NCBI RefSeq assembly: GCF_036320965.1
Contig: NC_092225.1
Span: 73,641,935-73,705,934 of the forward strand
Length of the DNA stretch: 64,000 nucleotides
Source of the DNA: Panulirus ornatus
Taxonomy: Eukaryota > Arthropoda > Malacostraca > Decapoda > Palinuridae
Direction of reading: 5' to 3'
Positions 1 to 12,592 of this stretch are shown piece by piece. The notes under the pieces were generated by a model. It saw nothing but the letters and a program-made list of their open reading frames with translations, was not told where the DNA came from and searched no databases. The stretch's first letter is position 1, and each line of letters begins with the position of its first letter. The translations under genes were made by a program, and so were the position numbers.

Positions 1-1164
1 AAGTTTTTATTGAGGATGTAAGGCATGTGTACGTGTAGGAAGAGAGGAAAGTGATTGGTTCTCAGTGGATGTAGGTTTGCGGCAGGGGTGTGTGATGTCT
101 CCATGGTTGTTTAATTAGTTTATGGATGGGGTTGTTTGGGAGGTGAATGCAAGAGTTTTGGAAAGAGGGGAGGAGAGAGCTTGGGAAGTGAGTCAGTTGT
201 TGTTCGCTGATGATACTGCGCTGGTGGCTGATTCATGTGAGAAACTGCAGAAGCTGGTGACTGAGTTTGGTAAAGTGTGTGAAAGAAGAAAGTTAAGAGT
301 AAATGTGAATAAGAGCAAGGTTATTAGGTACAGTAGGGTTGAGGGTCAAGTCAATTGGGAGGTAAGTTTGAATGGAGAAAGACTGGAGGAAGTAAAGTGT
401 TTTAGATATCTGGGAGTGGATCTGGCAGCGGATGGAACCATGGAAGCGGAAGTGGACCTTAGGGTGGGGGAGAGGGCGAAAATTCTGGGAGCCTTGAAGA
501 ATGTGTGGAAGTCGAGAACATTATCTCGGAAAGCAAAAATGGGTATGTTTGAAGGAATAGTGGTTCCAACAGTGTTGTATGGTTGCGAGGCATGGGCTAT
601 GGATAGAGTTGTGCGCAGGAGGATGGATGTGCTGGAAATGAGATGTTTGAGGACAATGTGTGGTATGAGGTGGTTTGATCGAGTAAGTAACGTAAGGGTA
701 AGAGAGATGTGTGGAAATAAAAAGAGCGTGGTTGAGAGAGCAGAAGAGGGTGTTTTGAAATGGTTTGGGCACATGGAGAGAATGAGTGAGGAAAGATTGA
801 CCAAGAGGATATATGTGTCGGAGGTGGAGGGAACGAGGAGAAGTGGGAGACCAAATTGGAGGTGGAAAGATGGAGTGAAAAAGATTTTGTGTGATCGGGG
901 CCTGAACATGCAGGAGGGTGAAAGGAGGGCAAGGAATAGAGTGAATTGGTTCGATGTGGTATTCCGGGGTTGACGTGCTGTCAGTGGATTGAATCAGGGC
1001 ATGTGAAGCGTCTGGAGTAAACCATGGAAAGCTGTGTAGGTATGTATATTTGCGTGTGTGGACGTATGTATATACATGTGTATGGGGGTGGGTTGGGCCA
1101 TTTCTTTCGTCTGTTTCCTTGCGCTACCTCGCAAACACAGCGACAAAGCAAAAAAAAAAAAAAA
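1..1164 (+). mobile_element. LINE copy a, 5' end cut by window edge
   Basis: This is the 3' part of the dominant APE/RT LINE: RT palm (FADD motif), C-terminal domain, the short young-type 3' UTR from about 974, the conserved stem near 1120-1145, and an A-run at 1150-1164. It sits at the border of the satellite array, which continues directly after the A-run. It has decayed more than the central copies. Confidence 0.9.
2..973 (+). pseudogene. LINE reverse transcriptase, partial, broken (copy a)
   Basis: The frame covers the RT from VGLRQGC through the C-terminal region ending VVFRG. Two nonsense changes lie upstream of the long open part: TGA at 11-13 (an Arg codon CGA in other copies, so probably CpG decay) and TAG at 116-118 (a Leu codon elsewhere). 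A 21-bp in-frame deletion near 171 removes the residues after VLERG. From 122 to 973 the frame is open (283 residues). The gene is dead by comparison with the intact copy at 17322-20203. Confidence 0.85.
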
Positions 1165-4100
1165 GATGTTATTTAACATCCTGATTAATTATTTTGAGTC
1201 AGATGACTGCATTTCGCATTATTAATGCCTTTGATTATCCCTTAGATTAATTATTATAATTTGCATATGCTAATTACTCAACTAATTTCATGAATTTTTA
1301 GATTTTGACCATAGATTCGTATTCAGCATACCAAAAAGCATCTATCCTGAAATTCTCAAGAAAATCCATTTGTTGAAACAAATCAAGAAAATCCAAGGCT
1401 TTAGCCTTGCATTTTGCTCAGATTTTCAACTTCTTCAGATTTTAATGAAAATCTGGGTATAGATGTTATTTTACATGCTTATTAAGTATTTTGAGTCAAA
1501 TGATTGCATTTTGCATTAATATTGTGTTTAATTACCCATTAGATTAATTATAAAATTTTATGCTAATTACTTGACTGATTACATGAATTTTTGGGTTCTG
1601 ACCACAGATTTGTATTCAGCATACCTAAAAGCATCTATCCTGAAATTTTCAAGAAAATCAGCATTTTGCTCAGATTTTCAACTTCTTCAGATTTTAATGA
1701 AAATCTGGGTATAGATGTTATTTTACCTTCTGATTACTATGCTAAATACTCGACTAATTACACGAATTTTTGGGTTTTGACCACAGATTCGTATTCAGCA
1801 TACCAAGAAGCATCTATTCTGAAATTTTCAAGAAAATCCATTTTTTGAAAGAAATTCATGAAAAATCCAAGTCCTTGCATTTTCCTCAGATTTTCACCTT
1901 CTTTAGATTTTAATGAAAATCGGATTGTAGATGTTATTTTACATGCTGGTTAAGTATTTTGAGTCAAATGACTGCATTTTGCATTATTAATGCCTTTAAT
2001 TACCCCTTAGATTAATTATTATATTGATATGCTAATTACTTGACTAATTTCATGAATTTTTAGGTTTTGACCACAGATTCGTATTCAGCATACCTAAAAG
2101 AATATATCTTGAAATTCTCAAGAAAATCCAATTTTTAAAATAATCAAGAAAAATCCAAGATTTTAATGATAATGTGGGTATAGATGTTATTTTACATGCT
2201 GGTAAAGTATTTTGAGTCAAATGACTGCATTTTGCCGGATTAATGCCTTTAATTACCCATTAGATTAATTATGATAATATTAGTGTGCTAATTACTGTAC
2301 TAATTACACAAATTTTCGGGTTTTGACCACAGATTCGTATTTAGCATACCTAAAAGCATCTATCCTGAAATTTTCAAGAAAATCCATTTTTTTGAAAAAA
2401 TAAAGAAAAATCCCAGACCTTGCATTTTCCTCATATTTTCAACTTCTTCAGATTTTAATGAAAAACGATTTATTGATGTTATTTTACATGCTGATTAAGT
2501 ATTTCGAGCCAAATGACAGCATTTCACATTATTAATGCCTTTAATTACCCCTTAGATTAATTATGATAAAATTAGTATGTTAATTACTCTACTAATTACA
2601 CAAATTTGTAGGTTTTGGCCACAGATTGGTATTCTGAATACCTAAAAGCATGTATCCTGAAATTCTCAAAAAAATCCATTTTTTGAAAAAAATCAAGAAA
2701 AATTCAAGGCCTTGCATTTTGCTCAGATTTTCACCTTCTTCAGATTATGATGAAAATCTGGGTATAGGTATCATTTTACATGCTGATTAAGTATTTCAAG
2801 TCAAATGACTGCATTTCGCATTATTAATGCCTTTAATTACCCTTTAGATTAATTATATTGATATGCTAATTACTCGACTAATTTCACGAACTTTTAGGTT
2901 TTGACCACAGATTCATATTCAGCATACCTAAACGCATCTATCCTGAAATTTTCAAGAAATTCCATTTTTGAAAAAAATCAAGAAAAATCCAAGGCATTCA
3001 TTCCATTGTATTTTGCTCAGATTTTCAACTTCATATTTTAATGAAAATCCGGGTATAAATGTTATTTTACAGACAGTATGAATTATGTACATGTGTATAT
3101 ATGTATATGTCTGTGTGTGTATGTATATGTGTACATTGAGATGTATAGATATGTATATTTGCGTGTGTGGACATGTATGTATATACATGTGTATGTGGGT
3201 GGGTTGGGCCATTCTTTCGTCTGTTTCCTTGCACTACCTCGCTAACGCGGGACACAGCGACAAAGCAAAAAAAAAAAAATGCTGATTAAGTATTTTGAGT
3301 CAAATGACTGCATTTCGTATTTTGAAGCCTTTGATTACCCCATAGATTGATTATAATAATATTAATATGCTAATTACTTCACAAATTAAACGAATTTTTT
3401 GGTTTTGACCACAGATTCGTATTCAGCATACCTAAAAGCATCTGTCCTGAAATTTTCAAGAAATTCCATTTTTTGAAAAAAAATCAAGAAAAATCCCAGG
3501 CCTAGCATTTTTCTCAGATTTTCAACTTCTTCAGATTTTAATGAAAATCTGGGTATAGATGTTGTTTTACATGTTGATTAAGTATTCCGAGTCAAATAAA
3601 TGCATTTCGCATTATTAATGCCTTTGATTACCCCTTAGATTAATTATGATGAAATCAGTATGCTAAATACTCGACTAATTACACAAATTTTTGGGTTTGA
3701 CCACATTCGTATTCAGCATACGTAAAAGCAGGTATCCCGAAACTCTCAAGAAAATCCATTTTTTGAAAAAAATCAAGAAAAATCCAAGGCCTTGCATTTT
3801 CCTCAGATTTTCAGCTTCTTCAGATTTTAATGAAAATCTGGGTATAGATGTTATTTTACATGCTGATTAAGTATTTCGAGTCAAATGACTGCATTTCACA
3901 TTATTAATGCCATTAATTACCCCTTAGATTAATTATATTGACATGCTGATTACTCAACTAATGAACTTTTAGGTTTTGACCACAGATTTGTCTTCAGCAT
4001 ACCTAAAAGCATCTATCCTGAAATTCTCAAGAGAATCCATTTTTTGAAAAAAAATCTGGAAAAATCCAAGGCATTGCATTGCATTTTGCTCAGATTTTCA

Positions 4101-4995
4101 ACTTCTTCAGACTTTAATGAAAATCTGGGTATAGATGTTATTTGACATGCTGATTAAGAATTTCGAGTCAAATGACTGCAATTCGTATTTTGAAGCCTTT
4201 AATTACCCCATAGATTAATGATAGTATTAATATGCTAATTACTCCACTAATTACACGAATTTTGTGGTTTTGACCACAGATTCATATTCAGCATACCTAA
4301 AAGCGTCTATCCTCAAATTTTCAAGAAATTCCATTTTTTTAAAAAAAATCAAGAAAAATCCCAGGCCTAGCATTTTTCTCAGATTTTCAACTTCTTCAGA
4401 TTTTAATGAAAATCTGGGTATAGATGTTATTTTACATGCTGATTAAGTATTTTGAGTCAAATGACTGCATTTCACATTATTAATGCCTTTGATTACCCCT
4501 TAGATTAATTATGAAATCAATATGCTAAATACTAGACAAATTACACAAATTTTTGGGTTTTGACTACAGATTTGTATTCAGCATACGTAAAAGCATGTAT
4601 CCTGAAACTCTCAAGAAAATCCATTTTTTGAAAATTATCAAGAAAAATCCAAGGCCTTGCATTTTCCTCATTTTTTCAACTTCTTCAGATTGTAATGAAA
4701 ATGGGTTATAGATGTTATTTCACATGCTGATTAAGTATTTTGAGTCAAATGACTGCATTTTGCATTATTGATGTCTTTGGTTGATTACAGTAATATTGAT
4801 ATGCTGATTACTCAACTAATTACATGAATTTTTAGGTTTTGACCACAGATTTGTATTCAGCATACCTAAAAGCATCTATCCTGAAATTCTCACGAAAATC
4901 CATTTTTTCTTCTTCAGATTTTAATGAAAATCTGGGTATTGATGTTATTTTACATGCTGATCAAGTATTTCTAGTCAGATGACTGCATTTTGCAT
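1165..4995. repeat. AT-rich satellite array, unit about 285 bp, about 13 copies
   Basis: The phrase GACCACAGATTCGTATTCAG (with variants) recurs at about 1305, 1599, 1781, 2071, 2325, 2620, 2899, 3404, 3692, 3978, 4270, 4560 and 4840. This gives unit lengths mostly of 280-295 bp, with shorter units of 182 and 254 bp. Units differ by substitutions and small indels, so the array is not freshly homogenised. Most units carry an inverted repeat CAGATTTTCA ... TGAAAATCTG with a loop of about 17 nt. The array is interrupted by a LINE tail at 3072-3279. It lies upstream of the first visible DAGL exon, presumably in an intron. I see no coding potential. Confidence 0.9.
3072..3279 (+). mobile_element. 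LINE 3'-UTR fragment inserted in the satellite
   Basis: This 5'-truncated insertion contains only the long-type LINE 3' UTR from GACAGTATGAATTATG to the conserved stem and an A-run at 3267-3279. The satellite unit resumes exactly where it stopped (TTTTACA then TGCTGATTAAG), so there is no recognisable target-site duplication. It shows the LINE can insert outside (TA)n. Confidence 0.88.
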
Positions 4996-6293
4996 TTTGC
5001 TTCGATATAATTTAGTTTTAAAACAATAGTACATGAAAATGCAGAGATAATCAAAACTTGTCTTGGTCTAGCAAGGTTGAACTTAGGACTTAAAGGTTAT
5101 AGAGTAAATGTGAGGCAGATTCTTATAGGATGCTGATTAGATCATTTAGGTATGTCTCTGAAAATATTATTAAAAGAATTTTCTAGGCAATTTTTATTTT
5201 CTTTTGTAAAAAGACATATCAAATTGAGATCAGCTATACTTCTTCCTTCACCAGAGCTGGTGTTAGATTGTCAGATAGTTTAGGGGAATCAAAGCACTAA
5301 TGATGAGTGTATTACTCATTGGCTCTTAAGCAATAGCCAGTGTGATCCTGATTGAGATTAGCTTTTACTTATTCATTCACCAGATCTGATGTTTTATATC
5401 AGATAATTTCGGAGGACCAAAGCAATAGTGACTGATGTGCTGCATCACCTTGCTTGTCAACTCATAATCAACAGTTGCTGTGATCCTGTCAGCTAAATAA
5501 CAGAGAATTCAGCTTTAGATCTTTATGAACATCCTACTGTTGAGTGAATTTTGTGCTAATATTAGAAAATTATTGCAGTTATTTGGTACCCTCACAGACC
5601 TTGAAATTAAGTCTTATCTTGAGGAAACACATTAAGCATTTGCTGGAATAGAGTAAGAATTGCAGAAAAAAAGAAGTAAGAATGGAGAGAAAGCCAGTCC
5701 CATCTTTTCTCACATGCAGGTGATTTTACAGGCACGCAGTATCAACAAGTAAAATGCATGTTAAGCATCACTGCATTTATGTATATTACTGGGGGAATGG
5801 CTTTTACAGGCATTCAGTATCAACAAGTAAAATGTCTGCGAAGTATCAACATATTTACATATATTACTTGGTGAATTTCAGTATTTGAGAATGGAAGGCT
5901 TATGTTATACACTGTTACATATCTAAAGTTGGGTTTGATGTTATGAGAAGAATCTGTTGATGCATCTTGAAAAACAGTGACACTGCTTATGTAGTTAAGA
6001 TTGTCATGGAGATGCATTTGGTACTTTTAGAAAAGATGTCAAAATTTTTGAGATACAGCAATGCCTTAAGTTATACTAAGTTTGTTGAATGCCATATGAA
6101 GGAGACTGACAATTCTGATTGGTGTCTGGTATGTTAAGAGGTCATATTTTCATGGGAATATGTTTGTACTGTGACTGAATTATTTCTTAAATACAAACTT
6201 TCACCTTTCTTCAAATCATATCAAGTTATTACTCCCTTCCTCATCGTGTTTCTATTAGTCATCATCCTACCTTTGACCAATATCTCATTACAG
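4996..6293. other. DAGL intron, mostly unique
   Basis: I see no coding sequence. Two diverged direct repeats are present: about 5223-5349 versus 5352-5488 (both begin near TTGAGAT and end TGTGATCCTG), and a 78-bp pair at 5724-5801 and 5802-5879 sharing CAGTATCAACAAGTAAAATG. The segment ends in a pyrimidine-rich acceptor for the exon at 6294. Confidence 0.6.
5724..5879. repeat. Two-copy 78-bp direct repeat
   Basis: TTTTACAGG starts at 5724 and again at 5802. Each is followed by a CAGTATCAACAAGTAAAATG block and a TATATTACT block. It looks like an old local tandem duplication in the intron. Confidence 0.7.
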
Positions 6294-6516
6294 ATGCTGG
6301 CAGTGCTGTTCTTCTAGTCAGGGGATGCCAGAGGTGATAGAGGACAACTGTTGTGGGTGCAATGTGGCTGCTTTCATGAGGATGGCACCTTCTGAGGGGT
6401 TAGACCTGGTCTATGTCACTTACCACGTTGATGTTGGAGAGACACCCTTCTTTGTGGCTCTGGACCACCATCGACGCACCATAGTCATTAGCATCCGCGG
6501 CACTTTGTCTATGAAG
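6294..6516 (+). CDS. DAGL: Diacylglycerol lipase (DAGL), internal exon 1 of 6 visible
   Basis: This exon encodes 74 residues from the start of the catalytic domain of sn-1-specific diacylglycerol lipase, the membrane serine hydrolase that releases 2-arachidonoylglycerol from diacylglycerol. It contains the family signature DNCCGCN, then ETPFFVALDHHRRT and VISIRGTL, which form early beta strands of the alpha/beta-hydrolase fold. The acceptor is TTACAG before 6294 and the donor is GT at 6517. The first base completes a codon begun in an upstream exon outside the window, and the frame continues exactly into the exon at 9124. An ATG at 6325 is internal and not a start. The N-terminal four-helix membrane region is not in the window. 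The family call is firm; DAGL-alpha versus beta is not resolved. Confidence 0.9.
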
Positions 6517-7145
6517 GTTAGGGTCATCAACAAGAATTATTGTACCTATTATATTTTTCTTTGAAGAGCTTAGTTTTACCTTCTTGCTTTGCATTTTCAT
6601 AGATTCTTGCTATTCCTCTTTGACAAAATTAGACTTGTTTTCTGCACTTATGAGAGCTTCAAAGGCACATGATTGTCTGTCTTGTGAAGTTAGATACCTG
6701 TACTGAGACATAGAAAGCTTTAGAGAAATATCAGCTCTGTCTAAGAGAGTCATCTCTGACCTACCTAAGCTGTGGTCCCCAGAAATTAACATCATGTAAT
6801 CATTATATATATGTTGCTGTGAAGGCATATCCTAGCCTTGTCAACTTCAGGAGGAGATTAAGGAGATGACACAGGTAAACATCTTTATTCTTCTAAAGCT
6901 AGGGTTGAAGTGTGCAAGTCAAGAGTATTGGGTCACTGTAGAAATCATATGTTGCTGGCTCAAGGGGCACAGGCACTTCATTTGAAATACAACTATGGCA
7001 CAATTATTAGAACCTAATTCATATCATACGTACATAATAAATACATGATGATGACACATAACACTTCTCTTTTTGTGAATTTAAGGGGTTGCATTTTTCT
7101 TTAACCTTTTGAAACAATACAGTAAAACCTATTTTTCTATTTATT
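6517..7145. other. DAGL intron, no recognised feature
   Basis: This stretch follows the donor at 6517. No gene, repeat family or structured element is recognisable apart from the start of LINE debris at about 7146. Confidence 0.5.
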
Positions 7146-7384
7146 ATACTTTGTCGCTGTCTTCTGCGTTTGCGAGGTAGCGCAAGGAAACAGACGAAAG
7201 AATGGCCCAACCCACCAACATACACATTTATATACATACATGTCCACACACGCAAATATACATACCTATACATCTCAGCATATACATATATATATACACA
7301 CGCAGACATATATATACACATGTACATAATTCATACAGTCTGCCCATATTCATTCCCATCGCCACCCCGCCACATATGAAATGA
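7146..7384 (-). mobile_element. LINE long-type 3' UTR fragment
   Basis: Reverse-strand LINE tail: the conserved stem (TTTGTCGCTG ... GAGGTAGCGCAAGG), the CACACACGCAAATATACATACC block and the ATTCATACAGTCTGCC block typical of the long 3' UTR. It abuts an opposite-strand LINE fragment at 7385. Confidence 0.85.
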
Positions 7385-8049
7385 CAGAGCAAAAATGGGT
7401 ATGCTTGGAGGAATAGTGGTTCCAACAATGTTACATGGCTGTGAGGCATGGGTTATAAATAGGGTTGTATGGAGGAGGGTAAATGTGTTGGAAATTGAAT
7501 GTTTAAGGACAATATGTGGTGTAAGGTGGTTTGATCAAGTAAGTAATGAAAGGGTAAAAGAGTTGTGTGGTAATAAAAAGAGTGTGGTTGAGACAGCAGA
7601 AGAGTGTGTGTTTAAGTAGTTTGGACACATGAAAAGAACGAGTTGGAGGAAAAAAGTAGAAGCAGGAAGCCAAATTGGAGATGGAAGGATGGAGTGAAAA
7701 AGATTTTGAGAGATCGGGGTCTGAACATACAGGAGGGTGAAAGACTTGCAAGAAATAGAGTGAATTGGAATGATGTGGTATACTGGGTTGGATGTGCTGT
7801 CAGTGGATTGAACCAGGGCATGTGAAGCGACTGAGATAAACCATGGAAAGGTCTGTGGGGCCTGGATGTGGAAAGGGAGCTGTGGTTTTGGTGCATTACA
7901 CATATCACCTAGAGACTGTGTGGGAACAAATGTGGCCTTTTTTTTTTCTATTCCTGGCGCTGCCTCACTGGAGGGGGGGGGGATGCTATTTCGTGTGTGG
8001 CGGGATGGTGATAGGAATGGATAAAGGCAGCAAGTATGGATATGTACAT
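7385..8049 (+). mobile_element. Old LINE 3' fragment (C-terminal domain plus 3' UTR)
   Basis: It begins at the GCAAAAATGGGTATG point of the C-terminal domain and runs through ECLRTICGVRWFDQVSNERV into the long-type 3' UTR (GTGGTTTTGGTGCATTA, then GGCGGGATGG and AAAGGCAGCAAGTATGG). A stop at 7617 and a frame break near 7640-7660 make it non-coding. Divergence from the young copies is marked. Confidence 0.85.
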
Positions 8050-8315
8050 GTGCTCTTCCCCAGTCCGGTGCTTTGTACATGCCTTCATCCTCTTAATCAT
8101 TTCTCTCCCATACAGTTTCCTAGGAATACTCGACAAACTTATGTCTCTGTAATTTGAGCACTCATCTTTATCCCCTTTGCCTTTGTACAATGGCACTGTG
8201 CACACAGTCCACCAATCTTCAGGCACTTCACCATGATCCATGCATACATTGAATATCCTTACCAATGAATCAACAACACAGTCACCACCTTTCTTAATAA
8301 ATTCTACTGCAAATG
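8050..8315 (-). mobile_element. Old LINE RT fragment, inverted
   Basis: The reverse strand matches the RT region from the IAVEF segment through WTVCTVPLYKGKG and CSNYR-ISLSSIPRKLYG to the EH-TGEE segment. It directly follows the + strand fragment, so this locus is a rearranged or nested old LINE. Confidence 0.85.
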
Positions 8316-9123
8316 GTGAAGTTCTAATAAATTTCTATGCTGAAGGAGCTGTTTTCTCTGTAAATGCCTGTTTTGAACATTATTCACAGATACACGTAGA
8401 GATGAGGTTGGGAAGAGATCAAGCTAAAGGCATTGATAGAGTATGAGATTGAAAATGAAAGACTAAGGAAGGAAGCGTTGGATGTAAAGGTAATAAACAA
8501 ACATTGTTGAACTTGGTAATGACAGAAATGAGAATTAGGACATGTTGGATAAATGTATCTGGGCAGGGAGGGTTAGAAATAAATGGATGAGGTTATTGAT
8601 GGAGATACAGAAAGAACAAAAAATGAGGCTGAAGTACCAGAAAAAGGTAGAGAGGAAAATGACAGAATGGAAACAGAGATGAGAATGAATATAGGGTGTG
8701 TGATACTTATTCAAAGGGAGCAAAGAAGGCAGCAGAGGGTGTGTTTAGCAAAGAAGTCAAAAAGACAGGAGAGACAGGCTTTTTTACAAAATAAAGTAGG
8801 TTTATGATGCTGTTCTCCCATTAAACTTAATATGATTTTTTCTAGATGGTAAGGTATCTTTACTACATTCATCCATTGCCATGTGAGTTCCATCATCACA
8901 TTTATCATTACCAACAAGTATAATTTCCCTTACTCTAAACCATTATAGAATGGCATAAATCCTTTTCACAGTTGGTATGCAGTATATAGAATTTTCTTTA
9001 TGATTTAAGAGTTTTCATATTTGTAACACTCCATTGTGATAGCCTACATATGTAATAAGCATAAATGTGACCTTTGTTTCCTCTGTAACATGATAACCTT
9101 AGTTATGCCTGCCTGACCCACAG
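8316..9123. other. DAGL intron with short charged open stretches
   Basis: No family recognised. Two short + strand stretches (near 8405-8490 and 8580-8675) would translate as Glu/Lys/Leu-rich helices, but stops separate them and they lack convincing splice borders. I treat them as non-coding. The end carries the acceptor of the exon at 9124. Confidence 0.4.
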
Positions 9124-9201
9124 GATGTGATCACTGACCTGAATGCTGAGAGTGAACCACTACCCATGGACACTATCAAGGAGGACTGGCTTGGACACAA
9201 G
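9124..9201 (+). CDS. DAGL: Diacylglycerol lipase (DAGL), exon 2 of 6 visible
   Basis: This short exon of 26 codons begins DVITDLNAES and ends KEDWLGHK. It matches the DAGL segment that follows the SIRGTL strand and leads to the GM-SAAEY helix. It is bounded by CAG at 9121-9123 and GT at 9202, is phase 0 on both sides, and fits in frame between the exons at 6294 and 46222. In related DAGLs the WLGHKGM junction is continuous, which supports direct splicing to the exon at 46222 across a 37-kb intron. Confidence 0.9.
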
Positions 9202-9566
9202 GTTTGAATTACTTGCTTTCATAGTTATTGTTATATCTTACCTTTTTTCAGTTCAGTGAATTTGCATTTGGGAATATTAAGGTAGTAGGTGGAAGGGAGC
9301 TAAAGACCAAGGAGTTATATTTCCAGTACTACATGCCTGAGTATCAGGAAAATTAGTGACACCTGCATAGTGAGCAAGCACTTCATTGGTAGTCTAGTTG
9401 CACTCCTATGAACCAGATAGTTGTCTTTTCTTTCTGCTTCACCCACATGTGGAATACTGGCATTTTGTCCACAAACATACAGTCTCTCCTTGTCGTACAT
9501 AACACTTAACAACACTTCACTCACACTAGTCATTCTTCATAACTCTAGATTTTCCAGTAGAGCAAT
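9202..9566. other. DAGL intron, nothing recognised
   Basis: Non-coding sequence after the donor of the exon at 9124-9201; no repeat or gene seen. Confidence 0.5.
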
Positions 9567-9645
9567 ATATCCTAGCCCTATTCATATTCATACTTGCTGC
9601 CTTCATCCAATCCAGTCGCCACCCCACCATACATGAAGTAGCAAA
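9567..9645 (-). mobile_element. Short LINE 3'-UTR relic
   Basis: The reverse strand matches the long-type 3' UTR block seen at 7986-8040 (ATTCATACTTGCTGCC and GTCGCCACCCC). It is only about 80 bp and decayed. Confidence 0.6.
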
Positions 9646-9676
9646 TAGGTATAATAAAAAAAGAATATGTATATGT

Positions 9677-12592
9677 ATTGTGGGAGTATGTGATAGAGTG
9701 TAAGAAAGTAAATTCTCGATTAATATGGGTAAAACTGAAAGTTGATGGAGAGAGGTGGGTGATTATTGGTGCATATGCACCTGGGCATGAGAGGAAAGAT
9801 CAAGAGAGGCAAGTGTTTTGGGAGCAGCTGAATGAGTGTGTTAGTGGTTTTGATGCACGAGACCGGGTCATATTGATGGGTGATTTGAATGCGAAGGTGA
9901 GTAATGTGGCAGTTGAGGGAATAATTGGTATACATGGGGTGTTCAGTGTTGTAAATGGAAATGGTGAAGAGCTTGTAGATTTATGTGCTGAAAAAGGACT
10001 GATGATTGGGAATACCTGGTTTAAAAAGCGAGATATACATAAGTATACTTATGTAAGTAGGAGAGATGGCCAGAGAGCGTTATTGGATTACGTGTTAATT
10101 GACAGGCGTGCGAAAGAGAGACTTTTGGATGTTAATGTGCTGAGAGGTGCAACTGGAGGGATGTCTGATCATTATCTTGTGGAGGCTAAGGTGAAGATTT
10201 GTATGGGTTTTCAGAAAAGAAGAGTGAATGTTGGGGTGAAGAGGGTGGTGAGAGTAAGTGAGCTTGAGAAGGAGACCTGTGTGAGGAAGTACCAGGAGAG
10301 ACTGAGTACAGAATGGAAAAAGGTGAGAACAATGGAAGTAAGGGGAGTGGGGGAGGAATGGGATGTATTTAGGGAATCAGTGATGGATTGCGCAAAAGAT
10401 GCTTGTGGGATGAGAAGAGTGGGAGGTGGGTTGATTAGAAAGGGTAGTGAGTGGTGGGATGAAGAAGTAAGAGTATTAGTGAAAGAGAAGAGAGAGGCAT
10501 TTGGACGATTTTTGCAGGGAAAAAATGCAATTGAGTGGGAGATGTATAAAAGAAAGAGACAGGAGGTCAAGAGAAAGGTACAAGAGGTGAAAAAAAGGGC
10601 AAATGAGAGTTGGGGTGAGAGAGTATCATTAAATTTTAGGGAGAATAAAAAGATGTTTTGGAAGGAGGTAAATAAAGTGCGTAAGACAAGGGAGCAAATG
10701 GGAACTTCAGTGAAGGGCGCAAATGGGGAGGTGATAACAAGTAGTGATGTGAGAAGGAGATGGAGTGAGTATTTTGAAGGTTTGTTGAATGTGTTTGATG
10801 ATAGAGTGGCAGATATAGGGTGTTTTGGTCGAGGTAGTGTGCAAAGTGAGAGGGTTAGGGAAAATGATTTGGTAAACAGAGAAGAGGTAGTGAAAGCTTT
10901 GCGGAAGATGAAAGCCGGCAAGGCAGCAGCTTTGGATGGTATTGCAGTGGAATTTATTAAAAAAGGGGGTGACTGTATTGTTGACTGGTTGGTAAGGTTA
11001 TTTAATGTATGTATGACTCATGGTGAGGTGCCTGAGGATTAGCGGAATGCGTGCATAGTGCCATTGTACAAAGGCAAAGGGGATAGGAGTGAGTGCTCAA
11101 ATTACAGAGGTATAAGTTTGTTGAGTATTCCTGGTAAATTATATGGGAGGGTATTGATTGAGAGGGTGAAGGCATGTACAGAGCATCAGATTGGGGAAGA
11201 GCAGTGTGGTTTCAGAAGTGGTAGAGGATGTGTGGATCAGGTGTTTGCTTTGAAGAATGTATGTGATAAATACTTAGAAAAGCAAATGGATTTGTATGTA
11301 GCATTTATGGATCTGGAGAAGGCATATGATAGAGTTGATAGAGATGCTCTGTGGAAGGTATTAAGAATATATGGTGTGGGAGGAAAGTTGTTAGAAGCAG
11401 TGAAAAGTTTTTATCGAGGATGTAAGGCATATGTACGTGTAGGAAGAGAGGAAAGTGATTGGTTCTCAGTGAATGTAGGTTTGCGGCAGGGGTGTGTGAT
11501 GTCTCCATGGTTGTTAAATTTGTTTATGGATGGGGTTGTTAGGGAGGTAAATGCAAGAGTTTTGGAAAGAGGGGCAAGTATGAAGTCTGTTGGGGATGAG
11601 AGAGCTTGGGAAGTGAGTCAGTTGTTGTTCGCTGATGATACAGTGCTGGTGGCTGATTCATGTGAGAAACTGCAGAAGCTGGTGACTGAGTTTGGTAAAG
11701 TATGTGGAAGAAGAAAGTTAAGAGTAAATGTGAATAAGAGCAAGGTTATTAGGTACAGTAGGGTTGAGGGTCAAGTCAATTGGGAGGTGAGTTTGAATGG
11801 AGAAAAACTGGAGGAAGTGAAGTGTTTTAGATATCTGGGAGTGGATCTGGCAGCGGATGGAACCATGGAAGCGGAAGTGGATCATAGGGTGGGGGAGGGG
11901 GCGAAAATTCTGGGGGCCTTGAAGAATGTGTGGAAGTCGAGAACATTATCTCGGAAAGCAAAAATGGGTATGTTTGAAGGAATAGTAGTTCCAACAATGT
12001 TGTATGGTTGCGAGGCGTGGGCTATGGATAGAGTTGTGCGCAGGAGGATGGATGTGCTGGAAATGAGATGTTTGAGGACAATGTGTGGTGTGAGGTGGTT
12101 TGATCGAGTGAGTAACGTAAGGGTAAGAGAGATGTGTGGAAATAAAAAGAGCGTGGTTGAGAGAGCAGAAGAGGGTGTTTTGAAGTGGTTTGGGCACATG
12201 GAGAGGATGAGTGAGGAAAGATTGACCAAGAGGATATATGTGTCGGAGGTGGAGGGAGCAAGGAGAAGAGGGAGACCAAATTGGAGGTGGAAAGATGGAG
12301 TGAAAAAGATTTTGTGTGATCGGGGCCTGAACATGCAGGAGGGTGAAAGGAGGGCAAGGAATAGAGTGAATTGGAGCGATGTGGTATACCGGGGTTGACG
12401 TGCTGTCAGTGGATTGAATCAAGGCATGTGAAGCGTCTGGGGTAAACCATGGAAAGCTGTGTAGGTATGTATATTTGCGTGTGTGGACGTATGTATATAC
12501 ATGTGTATGGGGGTGGGTTGGGCCACTTCTTTCGTCTGTTTCCTTGCGCTACCTCGCAAACGCGGGAGACAGCGACAAAGTATAAAAGAAAA

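Noticed and set aside
1591..1848. Small proteins in the satellite (for example 1591-1848 and 4264-4446)
   Set aside because: They recur with the satellite unit, are not conserved in frame between units and have no recognisable domain.
1165..4995. CRISPR-like regularly spaced repeats
   Set aside because: The repeated unit is continuous at about 285 bp with no short repeat/variable spacer structure; it is a eukaryotic satellite.
8405..8807. Coiled-coil gene in the first large intron
   Set aside because: Charged helix-like stretches are broken by stops and lack credible splice sites or family similarity.
9678..12398. Bacterial group II intron or retron reverse transcriptase
   Set aside because: The fused APE endonuclease, FADD active site, A-tails and eukaryotic exon context all indicate a LINE.
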